Source: Parelaphostrongylus tenuis (taxonomy: Eukaryota > Nematoda > Chromadorea > Rhabditida > Metastrongylidae). Taken from it: a stretch of 64,000 bases of DNA. Below, one piece after another: positions 13,301 through 22,032 of the stretch. The stretch covers positions 62,001-126,000 of the forward strand of contig JAHQIW010006940.1 of the NCBI GenBank assembly GCA_019055375.1, given 5' to 3'. How positions within the stretch are numbered: position 1 is the stretch's first letter; every line of letters begins with the position of its first letter. The notes under the pieces are model-generated. The model was not told where the DNA came from and searched no databases. It was given only the letters and a program-made list of their open reading frames with translations. The position numbers and the translations under genes were made by a program.

Positions 13301-14878
13301 ACGATGGCAATCATTGGAATTGGAGTTTGTCTCATTGAATGATGGAGTTCAAATGCAGGACTAAAGAACTTGCCTGGCTCAGTGCTCACACAAATGGAAC
13401 TCCAGAGATGGAAGGTATCCGAAATGGCATCTACGGAAACCAGCTCGAAACAGTACTTTTCATAGAAAATGTCGAACTGAGAACATTCGACGCTGAGTGA
13501 CGCTTGTTCTGATGTTAAGCTTATTTCTTCTGAAATGTACACATCACTGTATACTTCATCTTGTGAACTATTATTCTAATCAAGGGAACAAAACGTAAAG
13601 ATGTTGCTTCGGACTTTAGTTCAAAGCGTCTATATGTTATGAAATTTTTAACAAAAACTCTTCTGATCATCGGTTCACTTTTTTCTTGCTTGGTTGCACA
13701 ACGCAACATAAAATGGGAAGTATCAAAACTTCACCAATGGTAGGATCTTTACACTTCTTTTGAATTATTTTCTAGACTAATGCTGCTCACCGATGTAATG
13801 AGAACGATGTTCATGATTGATACTGCCTTCTGGAATAGCAGAGACACGGAGACGATAGTTGAGTTGAGCTGTATCACATTCCGCTGTTTTCCACTGAACT
13901 GGGAAATCCCTAACACAATGAGGAAATATGCTGTCATTTCGCAGTTGCAGTGATACACTGGTTGTCTCGTTCACGAGAATCCATTGCTCAGCCTAAATGA
14001 TAAAAACAAATAATCGAGCTTAAAATCGATGGCGATTGCACATCTCATTGGGTTATTTAAAACCGAAGCAGCGTATGTAATTATCTTCTACCTCCCGGGG
14101 GATACTAACCCCTTGCAATTCATCTCGCCATCAACAGCCATAGGAATTCCAAAGCGTTAAATGAACCGCGATTTGTTGATGAAAAGCAAAGACAGATAAT
14201 GATGAAGCGAATACATTATAACAAAGCTGGTTTATTATAGAGGATGATAAGTGCACATGGCTAGATGGCACAATGGTCGTTATTGTTATTAACATAAAAG
14301 CTGGCGTATATTATTACCTGAATAATCTGACCAAGTGAGCTGACAAGTTGGACAGTGTAGAAGCCTGCATTGGCAAAGTGTTGGCATAAAAAGACGATAT
14401 GGACTGCAGTGGTGTGTAAATTAATGGTAGTTTTTGCCACTACTTTCGAGTTGTCCCTAGAAAAGACTTCCAATGCCCGGTAGAGAAGCTGCACTTTGAA
14501 TTCCTGCGATACACATAAAGCGGCCATGATATGTACTTCCAAATTTTGAAGCATATGATGCATGGAGGGCACTTGAATTTGAATATTTGGTGGTCCAACA
14601 GTGAACATAGCAATTTTCATGCCATTCTCCTTGAGAACATATGCGTCCGACACCTCCAACATGCATTCACAAGGGATTTCGGAGGACTCAAAATGACAAT
14701 TCGTACGGTTTTCTATGTAAATGCTGTAGTGTGAACGTCCAGGCTTTCCGAGTTTAATTCTAGAATTCGCTTGTATTCGCTGTGGAATCACAGCAGATTC
14801 GGAGGAGTAGTTACTGAAATATTCGTTATGTGAATATGCTGACAAGAAGAGTTGTAGGCCCAGTATGAGAAGGCTCAT
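1363..14878 (-). CDS. Type I membrane glycoprotein with TSP1 and CUB-like region (THSD1-like)
   Basis: Ten exons join in phase: 14878-14318, 13992-13791, 13529-13374, 9184-9008, 4765-4655, 4619-4521, 4281-4148, 4052-3908, 2988-2802 and 1594-1363, giving 667 residues. The start is the first ATG, which opens a signal peptide (MSLLILGLQLFLSAYS). Residues about 20-306 form an N-glycosylated ectodomain of no recognised family. Exon 4 encodes a thrombospondin type 1 repeat (about 313-365: WGSWSAWSECSKTCG, six cysteines). Residues about 366-528 look CUB-like (ending GFTVMYSTR). A membrane helix lies at about 549-573, followed by basic TRRLRHH and an acidic serine-rich tail. The order signal peptide, unique ectodomain, TSP1, membrane helix and tail matches human THSD1, including a KYCF motif just before TSP1; that relation is inferred from memory. 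The role is probably cell-surface or matrix adhesion. Introns 3 and 4 are about 4.2 kb and hold repeats. Exon 3 uses a GC donor. The junctions at 4281 and 1594 have alternative acceptors. Confidence 0.8.
1674..2466. repeat. Large foldback (inverted repeat) element
   Basis: The left arm (about 1674-2010) and the reverse complement of the right arm (about 2134-2466) align over their length, sharing blocks such as CGCTGGAAAG, CTTTTCATAG, GGACAGAGCT and AAAGACCGTTT. The spacer is roughly 120 bases. It lies in the last intron of the TSP1 gene. Pieces of the same sequence recur at 20045-20160 and 20385-20445, so it is a dispersed repeat. Confidence 0.7.
2018..2172 (-). other. Possible cassette exon inside the foldback element
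   Basis: An open stretch of about 51 codons has acceptor gaagcag at 2173 and a perfect donor gtgagt at 2017. It could be spliced in phase between the membrane exon (2802) and an alternative acceptor at 1581, lengthening the tail to about 714 residues. Because the membrane exon also joins directly to the much stronger acceptor tttttttag at 1595, and the acceptor here sits within a repeat arm, I treat it as cryptic or rare. Confidence 0.3.
3003..3058. repeat. (TA)n/(TTTA)n microsatellite
   Basis: About 13 TA units run straight into about seven ATTT units. Confidence 0.9.
3535..3760 (+). repeat. SINE family B, diverged copy 3
   Basis: The family head is recognisable (aactgggtttgataccaat, then ggttggttgttgacagac), as is the tRNA-like 3' part (gagttcaactcccgttcgagg) followed by ttgcaaaccacccaat. 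The 5' half of the tRNA-like core has been lost. It lies in an intron of the TSP1 gene. Confidence 0.55.
4942..5320. repeat. MITE with long terminal inverted repeats and mariner-like ends
   Basis: The left end (4942 to about 5021) pairs with the right end (about 5222-5320); both contain an AAGACGGGCTTTCA block and a GTGTTTTTG block. Ends after a TA read ATA-C/G-GTTGGGGAAAAAGTT-like, as in mariner termini. The arms differ by one 10-15 base gap. The interior (GTTCACTTGCCACCGTTGC) has no coding potential. It lies in intron 4 of the TSP1 gene. Confidence 0.65.
5330..9000. other. Intron 4 of the TSP1 gene
   Basis: AT-rich intron. I see only short chance ORFs, a 36-bp tandem duplication at 8162 and a segment around 8255-8290 resembling the ctgaagaaggcgaa block of the 22.7 kb foldback MITE. 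No second gene is supported. Confidence 0.5.
8162..8233. repeat. 36-bp tandem duplication
   Basis: Two adjacent copies of a unit beginning atattatgatgttatgaaag differ at one position. Confidence 0.85.
9236..9400 (-). repeat. SINE family B, copy 4
   Basis: The tRNA-like core at 9320-9246 has an anticodon-type loop TTCGGAA and a B box GTTCGAGTCCC. The head (cgttgtagcgtagaaagagc) lies on the high-coordinate side and the tail (gcaaaagttttgcacatcac) on the low side. The loop would read CGG with a normal U33, which points to a tRNA-Pro ancestor. Confidence 0.65.
9866..10435 (+). mobile_element. Internally deleted mariner element
   Basis: The left end (gtcaggtaaaaagtttgtgc) is roughly inverted at the right end (cggcgcgaactttctacac). 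Between them, frameshifted transposase N-terminal sequence can be read (SEATRKIKEFGA, then DTVAKNTAKKCFAKIEAGQ and MTFRMLAEEFNC, the helix-turn-helix region). It jumps directly to a C-terminal signature (FDGEYFDY), so the catalytic core is deleted. It is non-autonomous and lies in intron 3 of the TSP1 gene. Confidence 0.75.
10440..13370. other. Rest of intron 3 of the TSP1 gene
   Basis: Apart from the short palindromic duplication at 11481, I find no supported gene. The open stretch at 11608-11984 (minus) is not flanked by convincing splice sites. Confidence 0.45.
11481..11525. repeat. Two copies of a self-complementary 19-mer
   Basis: AACAGGCGCCTGTCTAGCA occurs at 11481 and 11507. Each copy contains the palindrome ACAGGCGCCTGT. 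Confidence 0.85.
13368..13374 (-). other. Non-canonical GC 5' splice site
   Basis: The exon ends CCAG and the intron begins gcaagt, the strong-context form in which GC donors are usually tolerated. Reading on instead gives a stop after a short hydrophobic run. Using the GC donor leaves one base that joins in phase with the two leading bases of the TSP1 exon at 9184. Confidence 0.65.
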
Positions 14879-15649
14879 TAAGGCAACGTCATAAGTTCCT
14901 TTGGACGGCCGGTTTAAGTAGCACAAGAATAGGCAGTGAATAGGAACTATAACAGCCAGTAGTTATCGCCAGCCTAAATTTTGCAACTGAATTATGAAAT
15001 CGGCATGTAACGACGTCAGAATCAGAGCAAAATCCTCGGCTTTCTTGAGCCTCTTCAAAAGTATCATACCACTAAAATAAAATGAACTGAAAAGGATTTT
15101 TATTAGTATGATGAAGGAAGAAGTCAAGACAAAGCTATACGGCTCGAACAGTAGAAAAAAAGTCGCATGAGAGAAGCATGATTAAAAAGGAAACGTAAAC
15201 ATGATAAAACGTTGGATTAAAAGGTCGTAGTCGAAGATCAAAAGCTGGTAGAATAGTTTTACACCTGTTAGCTCCAGCTCACTAAGCTCCCTTGCATTGT
15301 CTAACGCGAGGTCACATGCGATGTGCCTCTTGCTGAGATGTCACCATTACAGGGTTAAATCAATTACGTGGAAGGGTAACATGATCCAGCTGTACAAGGG
15401 AAGCGAGCGCGTTGCTATGAGCTGTTGTGAGGTATTGGGCACTCTTGTGCGGATAACATATCATGGGTTAGGCATACTTCACAAAGGGCCGACAGAAATT
15501 CTCAGCTCTTGCAATTACTGCGAAGACGCGCATATTCTTTTCGCAGGAGAGCCGGAATAGGGCACTAGGTCATCACATGAACCATCCAGCTTTGGGTAGA
15601 AAGTAGGCGGGACGTGACCGCCCATTCCCACCTTTTTTCTTCTCATTCA

Positions 15650-15805
15650 TGACCATACACATGCATAGATACATGCACATTTGCATACACATACGAACGC
15701 GCATGCACGTATTGATAGGTAGGCTCATGTATATACAGACATGCATACTTAGATTACCTCTCATACATACTGACATACGTCCATACACGTATGCATAAAC
15801 ACGCG
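15650..15805. repeat. Degenerate CATAC/ATGC alternating minisatellite
   Basis: Repeated acatgcat, catacgt and cgcatgcac words make a long, mostly alternating purine-pyrimidine tract. Confidence 0.75.
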
Positions 15806-16090
15806 CATGCACTTTACTCATCATTTACTTTATTCAGGTGTGCTCAAATTATCCCATAAGTGAATGTTGACCAATAGTCAATCACATTCTCCTAGATAGC
15901 TGAATTAGCTAAGCGAAGACGAAGCGAATACGAATAAAAATCTTCGTCACAGTGGTCAGTTACCGGCTGTTGTAGTTGTGATGAGCTTTTCTCATATATC
16001 TAGCACCGATTTCTCAATACCAAAGAGATAGGAAACTTAGTTGGCGCAATGGCGACTCTATACAAAGAGTATGCATATGTAATAGAGTAC

Positions 16091-16114
16091 CACATATATA
16101 TATATATATATATA
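16091..16114. repeat. (TA)n microsatellite
   Basis: A run of about 12 TA units; a longer interrupted run follows at 16229-16305. Confidence 0.9.
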
Positions 16115-16228
16115 TGTTGAGTTGTTCTAACAACGAAAATCAATAAAAATCGATAAAAAATGGAAATATTGTTACTGGTCATTACGAAATGGTTAATGAT
16201 ATATACATTATTAACATTTCCATATTAG

Positions 16229-16261
<33 letters not shown>

Positions 16262-16305
16262 GTATAAACAAACAAATATATATATATGTATAAATATATA
16301 CAAAA
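16229..16305. repeat. Interrupted (TA)n tract
   Basis: TA runs broken by gtatgtataaacaaac. Confidence 0.85.
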
Positions 16306-16700
16306 AATGGCTGGCGCGTCTCGGTGCGAAAATGCTAAACTCTTTTCTTTCCGAAAGCTATTTATGATCAATATAATGACAATGCAATGGAAAATGGGAC
16401 ATCTATTTTTTAAACACCAAAACAATATTATCTATTCTTTTCAGTTCATTGTACACATCAATGTTCTAGAGAACACCTGGTGCGGTCATTCGTTGTGTAT
16501 GAGAGAGCGCTTCACAGTGGCAGGTGTTTCAGTGTCAGACTAATAATCGAATTGTTCCTAATTATCCTAAGACTTTCCGCACATAGGTAACCTATCAAGG
16601 GCAACTGATTCCGATTGTCTTTAAAGATAAGACCAGAAAAGATGTTTACCAATATATAATTATGAATAAGTAAATAAATAAATATATATATATATATATA

Positions 16701-16992
16701 AAGGATAAAGGATAAAGCTCTCGGCGTAGATCAATCCCTAAAGGATGCGCCATGCTTTCATCTTCAATTTCTAACTTCGTTTGAGGTGAATGAATGCATA
16801 TCTGGCCTTTACAATGACTCGCGGTGGCCTCCCGCTGATCCGAGTCAGTGCTGCTTATCCTCCCAGGCAGACCAGTCTGGTACCAATTTACCGACCCCGG
16901 AGGGATGGATGGCTTGGTGAGCCATGAGCGCGAGGTCGAACCATTGACCTCGTGTGCGACGCAGGGCACCTCTAACCACTGCGCCACATGCG

Positions 16993-16993
<1 letters not shown>
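16701..16993 (-). repeat. tRNA-derived SINE, family A, copy 1
   Basis: On the minus strand it starts with a tRNA-like head: A box TGGCGCAGTGGTTAGAGG, B box GGTTCGACCTC. A body of about 220 bases follows (ccatccatccctccggggtc, then aaggccagatatgcattc) and an A/T-rich cctttatccttt tail. It is flanked on both sides by TA microsatellites. Copies at 17041, 43009 and 63692 align over the full length. Confidence 0.85.

Positions 16994-17033
<40 letters not shown>
16994..17033. repeat. (TA)n between two SINE A copies
   Basis: About 20 TA units separate copies 1 and 2. Confidence 0.9.
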
Positions 17034-17040
17034 CACGAGT

Positions 17041-17333
17041 AAAAGGATGAGAGTCTCAGCGGTGATCATTCCCTCAGAGACTCACCATAAATTCGTTTCA
17101 TTTTTTAGCTTCGTCTGAGGTGATTGAATGCACATCTGGCCTCTACGATGACTTGCAGCGGCCTAATGTTCTACCAAGCCAGTGCTGCTATCCTCCTAGA
17201 GAAGTTTCTTACCAATTCACCTACCCCAGAAGGATGGAAGGCTTGGTCAGCTCGAATACGAAATCGAACTATCGATTGTCAACTGATCGATCATATATTT
17301 GCCGAACAGCTCTAACCACTGCACCACACGCAC
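17041..17333 (-). repeat. SINE family A, copy 2
   Basis: Same order of head, body and tail as copy 1, more diverged. The B box has decayed to GATAGTTCGATTTC. Another TA tract follows at 17334-17358. Confidence 0.8.
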
Positions 17334-17825
17334 ATATATATATATATATATATATATGCATTATATTATATGTATAAATTTCAAAATAAATGAACGAACA
17401 AAGAGACGTATTTATATCCATTCAAATAATAAATTCAATACATTTTGATCAAACATTCTGTAGGTGGGAGTTTTAATGCCATACTATAAGGTTTTCGGTT
17501 TTATGACTGCTCTATATCTTTTATTCATGCTCATCACTTGTTTTCCTTATATTCGTATAACTTCGCTTCTACTAATAAATGTTAATTCAAGGGTTTTTCA
17601 TAAACCGAACGTTCACTACGAGGGATTTGAACGGAAATGTTTAATAGTGAGAACGGTGTCCACAAAAAAGTTCTTTATACTAAGGCATTTTTCTTTTTCC
17701 ACCTGTAGACTGCTTCTTAAAAGTCATTTCATACAGTCGTATCGCAGCTGGCTAGAAAGTTATCTGTAACCCTCTTGTATGCTAGCACATGGATATTGTA
17801 AAAAGCAATGTTCAGCTAAACATTT

Positions 17826-18049
17826 GATGAGTTCACTTGCCACCGTTGCATTTGAACCCAACAGCCATTCGTGCATCATCAACAACCTAATTTGCTCGCT
17901 TGTTAACTACATCTTGATATAAGTAGATAAATTATATACCAATCAAAGCAGGAGAAGACGGGCTCTCAAATGGCCCGAGAATACAAAATATGGCAGAAAC
18001 TCAAAAAAAGTTACAAACATTTTCTCGAAACTTCTTCACCAACCTATTA
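17826..18049. repeat. 5'-truncated second copy of the 4942 MITE
   Basis: It matches 5110-5320 from the interior block GTTCACTTGCCACCGTTGC to the terminal ACCTATTAA. The left terminal repeat is missing. Confidence 0.65.
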
Positions 18050-18294
18050 AAATATGTATACTTTTGAAGGAACGTATTTGGAATAGTTCCTATTCTAAAA
18101 AGATCTACCTTCATTTGTTCTCTATATGTCGCCTTTAGTCATTTCTCTTCACAACTTCTTTCACCTCCACGTGTTCTTAATCTTCGTAACTGAGTTGGAT
18201 CCTATAAGTCATTTATACCGCACATTCATTCGCTTGTGTGTTTCTGCTTTCTTATTTTCAACGTGCCCTCTTATTCATTCCATTTTTTTTTCAG

Positions 18295-18452
18295 ATTTTG
18301 TTTTATCGTTCATATTATCACCTTCAAGACGAAGACGTAGCTTCGACAACAAGAATATTTATCGAAACGGCACAGCTGCTGAAATAAGCCGTGTACTGGA
18401 AGCACGATCTGCTCTATTTGGAAGGAATCCTATATTTCCCTTTGTACCTTAA
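18295..18452 (+). CDS. Isolated terminal exon, possible peptide precursor
   Basis: A near-ideal acceptor (a run of nine T then cag) precedes an exon that opens with two bases of a split codon and ends at TAA. The translation has a tetrabasic RRRR followed by a helix-forming stretch (NGTAAEISRVLEARSALFGR) and ends NPIFPFVP. RRRR is a prohormone-convertase type site and the FGR is a possible amidation signal, so a neuropeptide precursor tail is one reading; a cytoplasmic tail after a basic stop-transfer is another. No upstream exon with a matching one-base overhang was found within 3 kb, so the gene is incomplete or the exon is a relic. Confidence 0.4.
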
Positions 18453-20044
18453 ATAGAAGCTTTCGACAATGAAATGAAAAAATATGTGTCGCTAGCTCCA
18501 GAAATCCAGAGTTTTATCCTGTTACGGAACGGAAGCTTTTTCTCTTTAGCCAAAAATTTGTTTATAGCAGATTAAAGTTTATAGCAGATGTTACTATAAT
18601 TGAAAAAAATTTACTATGAGCTGAGATATGTTGATTTATAGTTAAAAGGAGCCACTATGCACCTGCTGTGTTACTTCAGTAGATATCCGTCGCCGCGGAT
18701 GTCTCGCATTCTATGAAGATTTACCTAAGTTTAGAGTACACCAGCAGAGATCAATCATCATTATCCACACAATGAATAGTGAGGAGATACGGGCAGACTG
18801 AAGCATAAGCAAGTTGCCTAACATTGTGTAGGACTCCGTTTGAAGGTAAAATGAAGCACGTGCATTCTCACTCATATCCCACTACGGTGTATTATTTTGG
18901 CAACCACGAATAGCAGTTTTCTTGCGCTACAGTGACCAGAAGCTCTTGTCAGTCGACTCTCAGTCGTAACTTCTCAAATCTTAAAAGATGCCACCTAAAT
19001 GTTATGGAACGCTGAAATAGTCGACATTATAGCGCAGATGAAATTGTGAGAGTTGAGGAGATATGCAGCGACGAATAATCAACTAGCCAATCACTGCCCA
19101 CTCTACCTTATTAGTCATTCTGCGAACATATAAATCTTCTGCTGAATTGCTATAAATAATGTGTAAATTAGCTTTCCTTTTTTATACCGTCATATACAAG
19201 CTGTCGTTTCATAGGGTTCTATGTGAGAGAACTGATGATCAGTAAGACAATGTCATATTCACCCAAATCTCAGGATTGTATTATGACGTGAAATGCACAT
19301 TACTGGTCAATAGGGAGTCAGTAATCCTTATCGCTTAGGCTGGGGAATTGTAAACAAAAAAATTCCCTTTCCTATTCGCTTCTTTTTGAAATGCTCAAAT
19401 AATTTGTCAATGTCCTACCCATCTACCTGGTTTAGATGTCAAGTCGCTTCCAACTCTTCCCGAATTCGTATGAATATCATGCAGGTGTCATTCAAGAAGC
19501 GATATGCATTATGTGTGACCTTGAAGATATAGAAGTTTGGGTAGGTCTGTGCAGAAGATCGAAACAACGTCCAGGTGCGTGATAGAGGGCATTTCATTGT
19601 GTTGCATACACTACAACGTCTAATAAATAAGTCATACAAAGTAATCAATGTAATCTTGAAAAAATTGCAGCGCATATCTCCAAACTTCGCTAACATGGAG
19701 GCAGTCTTCTTGCACAATAACAGCATACTATACGTTTACGAGTTGCTCAACCAGCCACATTTTTAATAACCAAATTGTTCTCAAAAAAGCCTTCGAAATG
19801 TTGTTGCATTCACAGCTTCAAAATTCTGAACTACGAAAACTGGCAAATTCGCACACTGCTGGCAGAAATGTGTGAACTTTGATGGTCATCACTCTCATTA
19901 ATTATATCTGTGTAAAATTGCTTGAAGACTTTCAGATTCTTCGGTTGAATCGGCCATGGTTTTTCCTGCAATCTACAGCGAGTCTAACACTAGAAAGTGA
20001 GGGAAGTACACTAGATTTAATAATAACCTATACAATTATTTCTG

Positions 20045-20445
20045 ATTAGGAGGGGACAAATAAAAAGCCGATCTCTTTCGCTCGAGAGGATTTTTCACAG
20101 AAACGTTAGTAATCATTCGAAAACCAAGACTTCACGCTACAGCCCCATGTCGCCGGTTTATCAAACACCGCTTTGTGACTCTGTGACATTCGGAATAAAA
20201 TCATGTTTAATAAAACCACGTGTTTTTTTCTCTTCCCTCGCTTATATTTCTCTGGACAAAACTCCTTCCTCAGAGTGCTAGTACTGAAACTGTAAAACAA
20301 GATTTAAATAATTCAAAACTATGTTTGGCTTTTGAAAAGCTCTTTTGATCTTTCAATCTTCTTGGTCTTTAATTTGTGCTTTGAATCTCGCTCGACAGAA
20401 CTCTTTCTTTAGACTATTAGTAATCATCTGATAGCATCCATTTGA
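20045..20445 (+). repeat. Interrupted copy of the 1.7 kb repeat arm
   Basis: 20045-20160 matches 1674-1795 (gaggggacaaataaaaagcc, ending in agccccatgtc). 20385-20445 matches 1850-1905 (cgacagaactctttctttag). About 225 unrelated bases lie between. Confidence 0.6.
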
Positions 20446-20899
20446 GTTTTTCCATTAAATAAATTCATAATATTCAAATACATAAACTTGGCGGTAGACG
20501 AGATCCTGTTTTTCTCCTACCGTACATCGCACACATAGTTTCTATTTACGTGAACGGAGAAGTAATAAATGCTTGCGTGAAAAACTATGCCACACTCTTA
20601 CATTAACAATTAGTAAACAGAAAATTGAAAGTGCTTGAGATTTCTCACCCCATCAGGTACGTGCATGTTTCCTTATGCGATACATGACATTTAGCTCTGT
20701 CTTTAGATTACACAGAGATCGGTTATGCTCTCAATGCCGCATTTAACTAGGGCTACATCTCGTCACACTTCTATACTAATACTAGCATTTGCTGTCTTTA
20801 GCAATGATAGTTGTTTCTGACACCAAAGTAAAGGTAACATTGTTATAGGTGAAGCGCAAGGTGCGACATAATTTCGTATTACTGCAATATCTTTTTTTC

Positions 20900-21145
20900 A
20901 GCAAAAGTTTAGTCAATATTCGGCAACTCAAATCTCAAGAATTTCATTGGTGTACTTTAATTTCAAAAATGGTTTTCCGCTGCTCTGTGGTAGCAAGAAG
21001 AAAATTATGTTTCACATTCAAGTACTCTCCGCTGGACAAAGCGTTTTTTCCAAACTTTCAGTATACATTTGATAACTCAAATCTCGACAATTTCAATGGT
21101 TTACTTGGTTTTTGAAGAGGACTCTTCGTTCCGCTGTAGAAATGA
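20900..21145 (+). repeat. Diverged tandem duplication, period about 150
   Basis: Two segments share aactcaaatctc, then aatttcattggt or aatttcaatggt, then a ttccgctg word in the same order. Confidence 0.5.
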
Positions 21146-21609
21146 AAACAAAGCTGCATACCACCCGCGCGCATCTTGCTCCGGTATGCTGGTGGAATTT
21201 ACAACACTGACATCTAGCCACCACGCTTTCAGAACAACACGCACACCTCAGCCGACAGAATGCGCGCCGAGTGCAAAACCCAATCTTCTTTTGGCTGCAA
21301 CAACGTGCTAAGAAGTCCTCCTGGAAACCAAGCTAATCAATGAATTTGTTGGGATTTGTGCCATCAAATTTTCCCAAAAATCCAGGATAAGTTTTGTCAG
21401 ACGAAAAACGCTTCGAGAAACACAATTTCTTACGCTATTTAGAAACAAAGTATACCATTGAAAACCTCGAGATTTAGGCTATCGAAAAAAGTGAAACCTA
21501 GCATAAATGCGGTTTTACCAGGGGACTTAAACAGGCTGAGGATGACGGAAGAGCACTCCTGCCTTTTTGTTATAATAATGACGTCTATAGAAGAACCTTC
21601 AGTACTAAT

Positions 21610-21775
21610 CGGCACAATGAGTACTGCTGTGAAGATTCGTAGGCGAGGATCGAATCAGCACCTTCTCCGCTTTGTCCGGCATCACTAACCACTCGGCACT
21701 ACGGACTGCTCGCTGCGGTCAGCGAGACGTGCTAGAGCCGTAGGCCTGCCGTAGCTAAAGGGTTAACAACCTTTC
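21610..21775 (-). repeat. tRNA-Ser-like SINE, family C, copy 1
   Basis: On the minus strand GCCGAGTGGTTAGTGATGCC (A box) and GATTCGATCCTC (B box) lie about 55 bases apart, preceded by the family head tacggcaggcctacggctct. Related copies lie at 31020 and 31570. Confidence 0.6.
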
Positions 21776-21911
21776 TTTGGCCATTTCTCTATTTTTATGC
21801 AATCTTCGAATGCAGATATGAAGTGGAGCAGGTCTTGTGGAAATTATCAAGCCTAATTACCGATAATTATTAAGAACACATTATTGGAGATATGTTGAGG
21901 TTTTGAACTGT

Positions 21912-21917
21912 TTTATT
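21912..21917 (-). terminator. Poly(A) signal AATAAA of the GPCR gene
   Basis: AATAAA on the coding strand, about 115 bases beyond the TGA at 22033. Confidence 0.45.
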
Positions 21918-22032
21918 CATGCGCAGTTACTCTCGCATTCGTCTTTCTTCTTCAGTACTTTTCTCTTTTCCTTGTTTGATACAGTAAAATGTTGCTGATC
22001 GTTGATATCGAAATGTTTATGGATGAAAACGG

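Larger units (their letters stand above)
14879..18294. other. Upstream of the TSP1 gene: repeats, no gene seen
   Basis: Promoter and 5' UTR of the TSP1 gene must lie at its left end, but no clear TATA box or trans-splice acceptor stands out. The rest holds a CATAC/ATGC minisatellite, TA microsatellites, two family A SINEs and the truncated MITE. The plus ORF at 15297-15560 has no recognisable features. Confidence 0.5.
18453..21911. other. Intergenic, dispersed repeats only
   Basis: Between the 18.3 kb exon and the GPCR 3' end I find only repeat fragments. The minus ORF at 19439-19726 has no recognisable domain or convincing splice sites. Confidence 0.45.

Noticed and set aside
13252..13373. 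Read-through of exon 3 to a hydrophobic C-terminus
   Set aside because: Kept only as a possible isoform: the GC donor joins the TSP1 exon in frame, which is unlikely to be chance.
19439..19726. 95-codon minus ORF
   Set aside because: Partly protein-like but without domain, splice sites or repeats elsewhere; not enough support.
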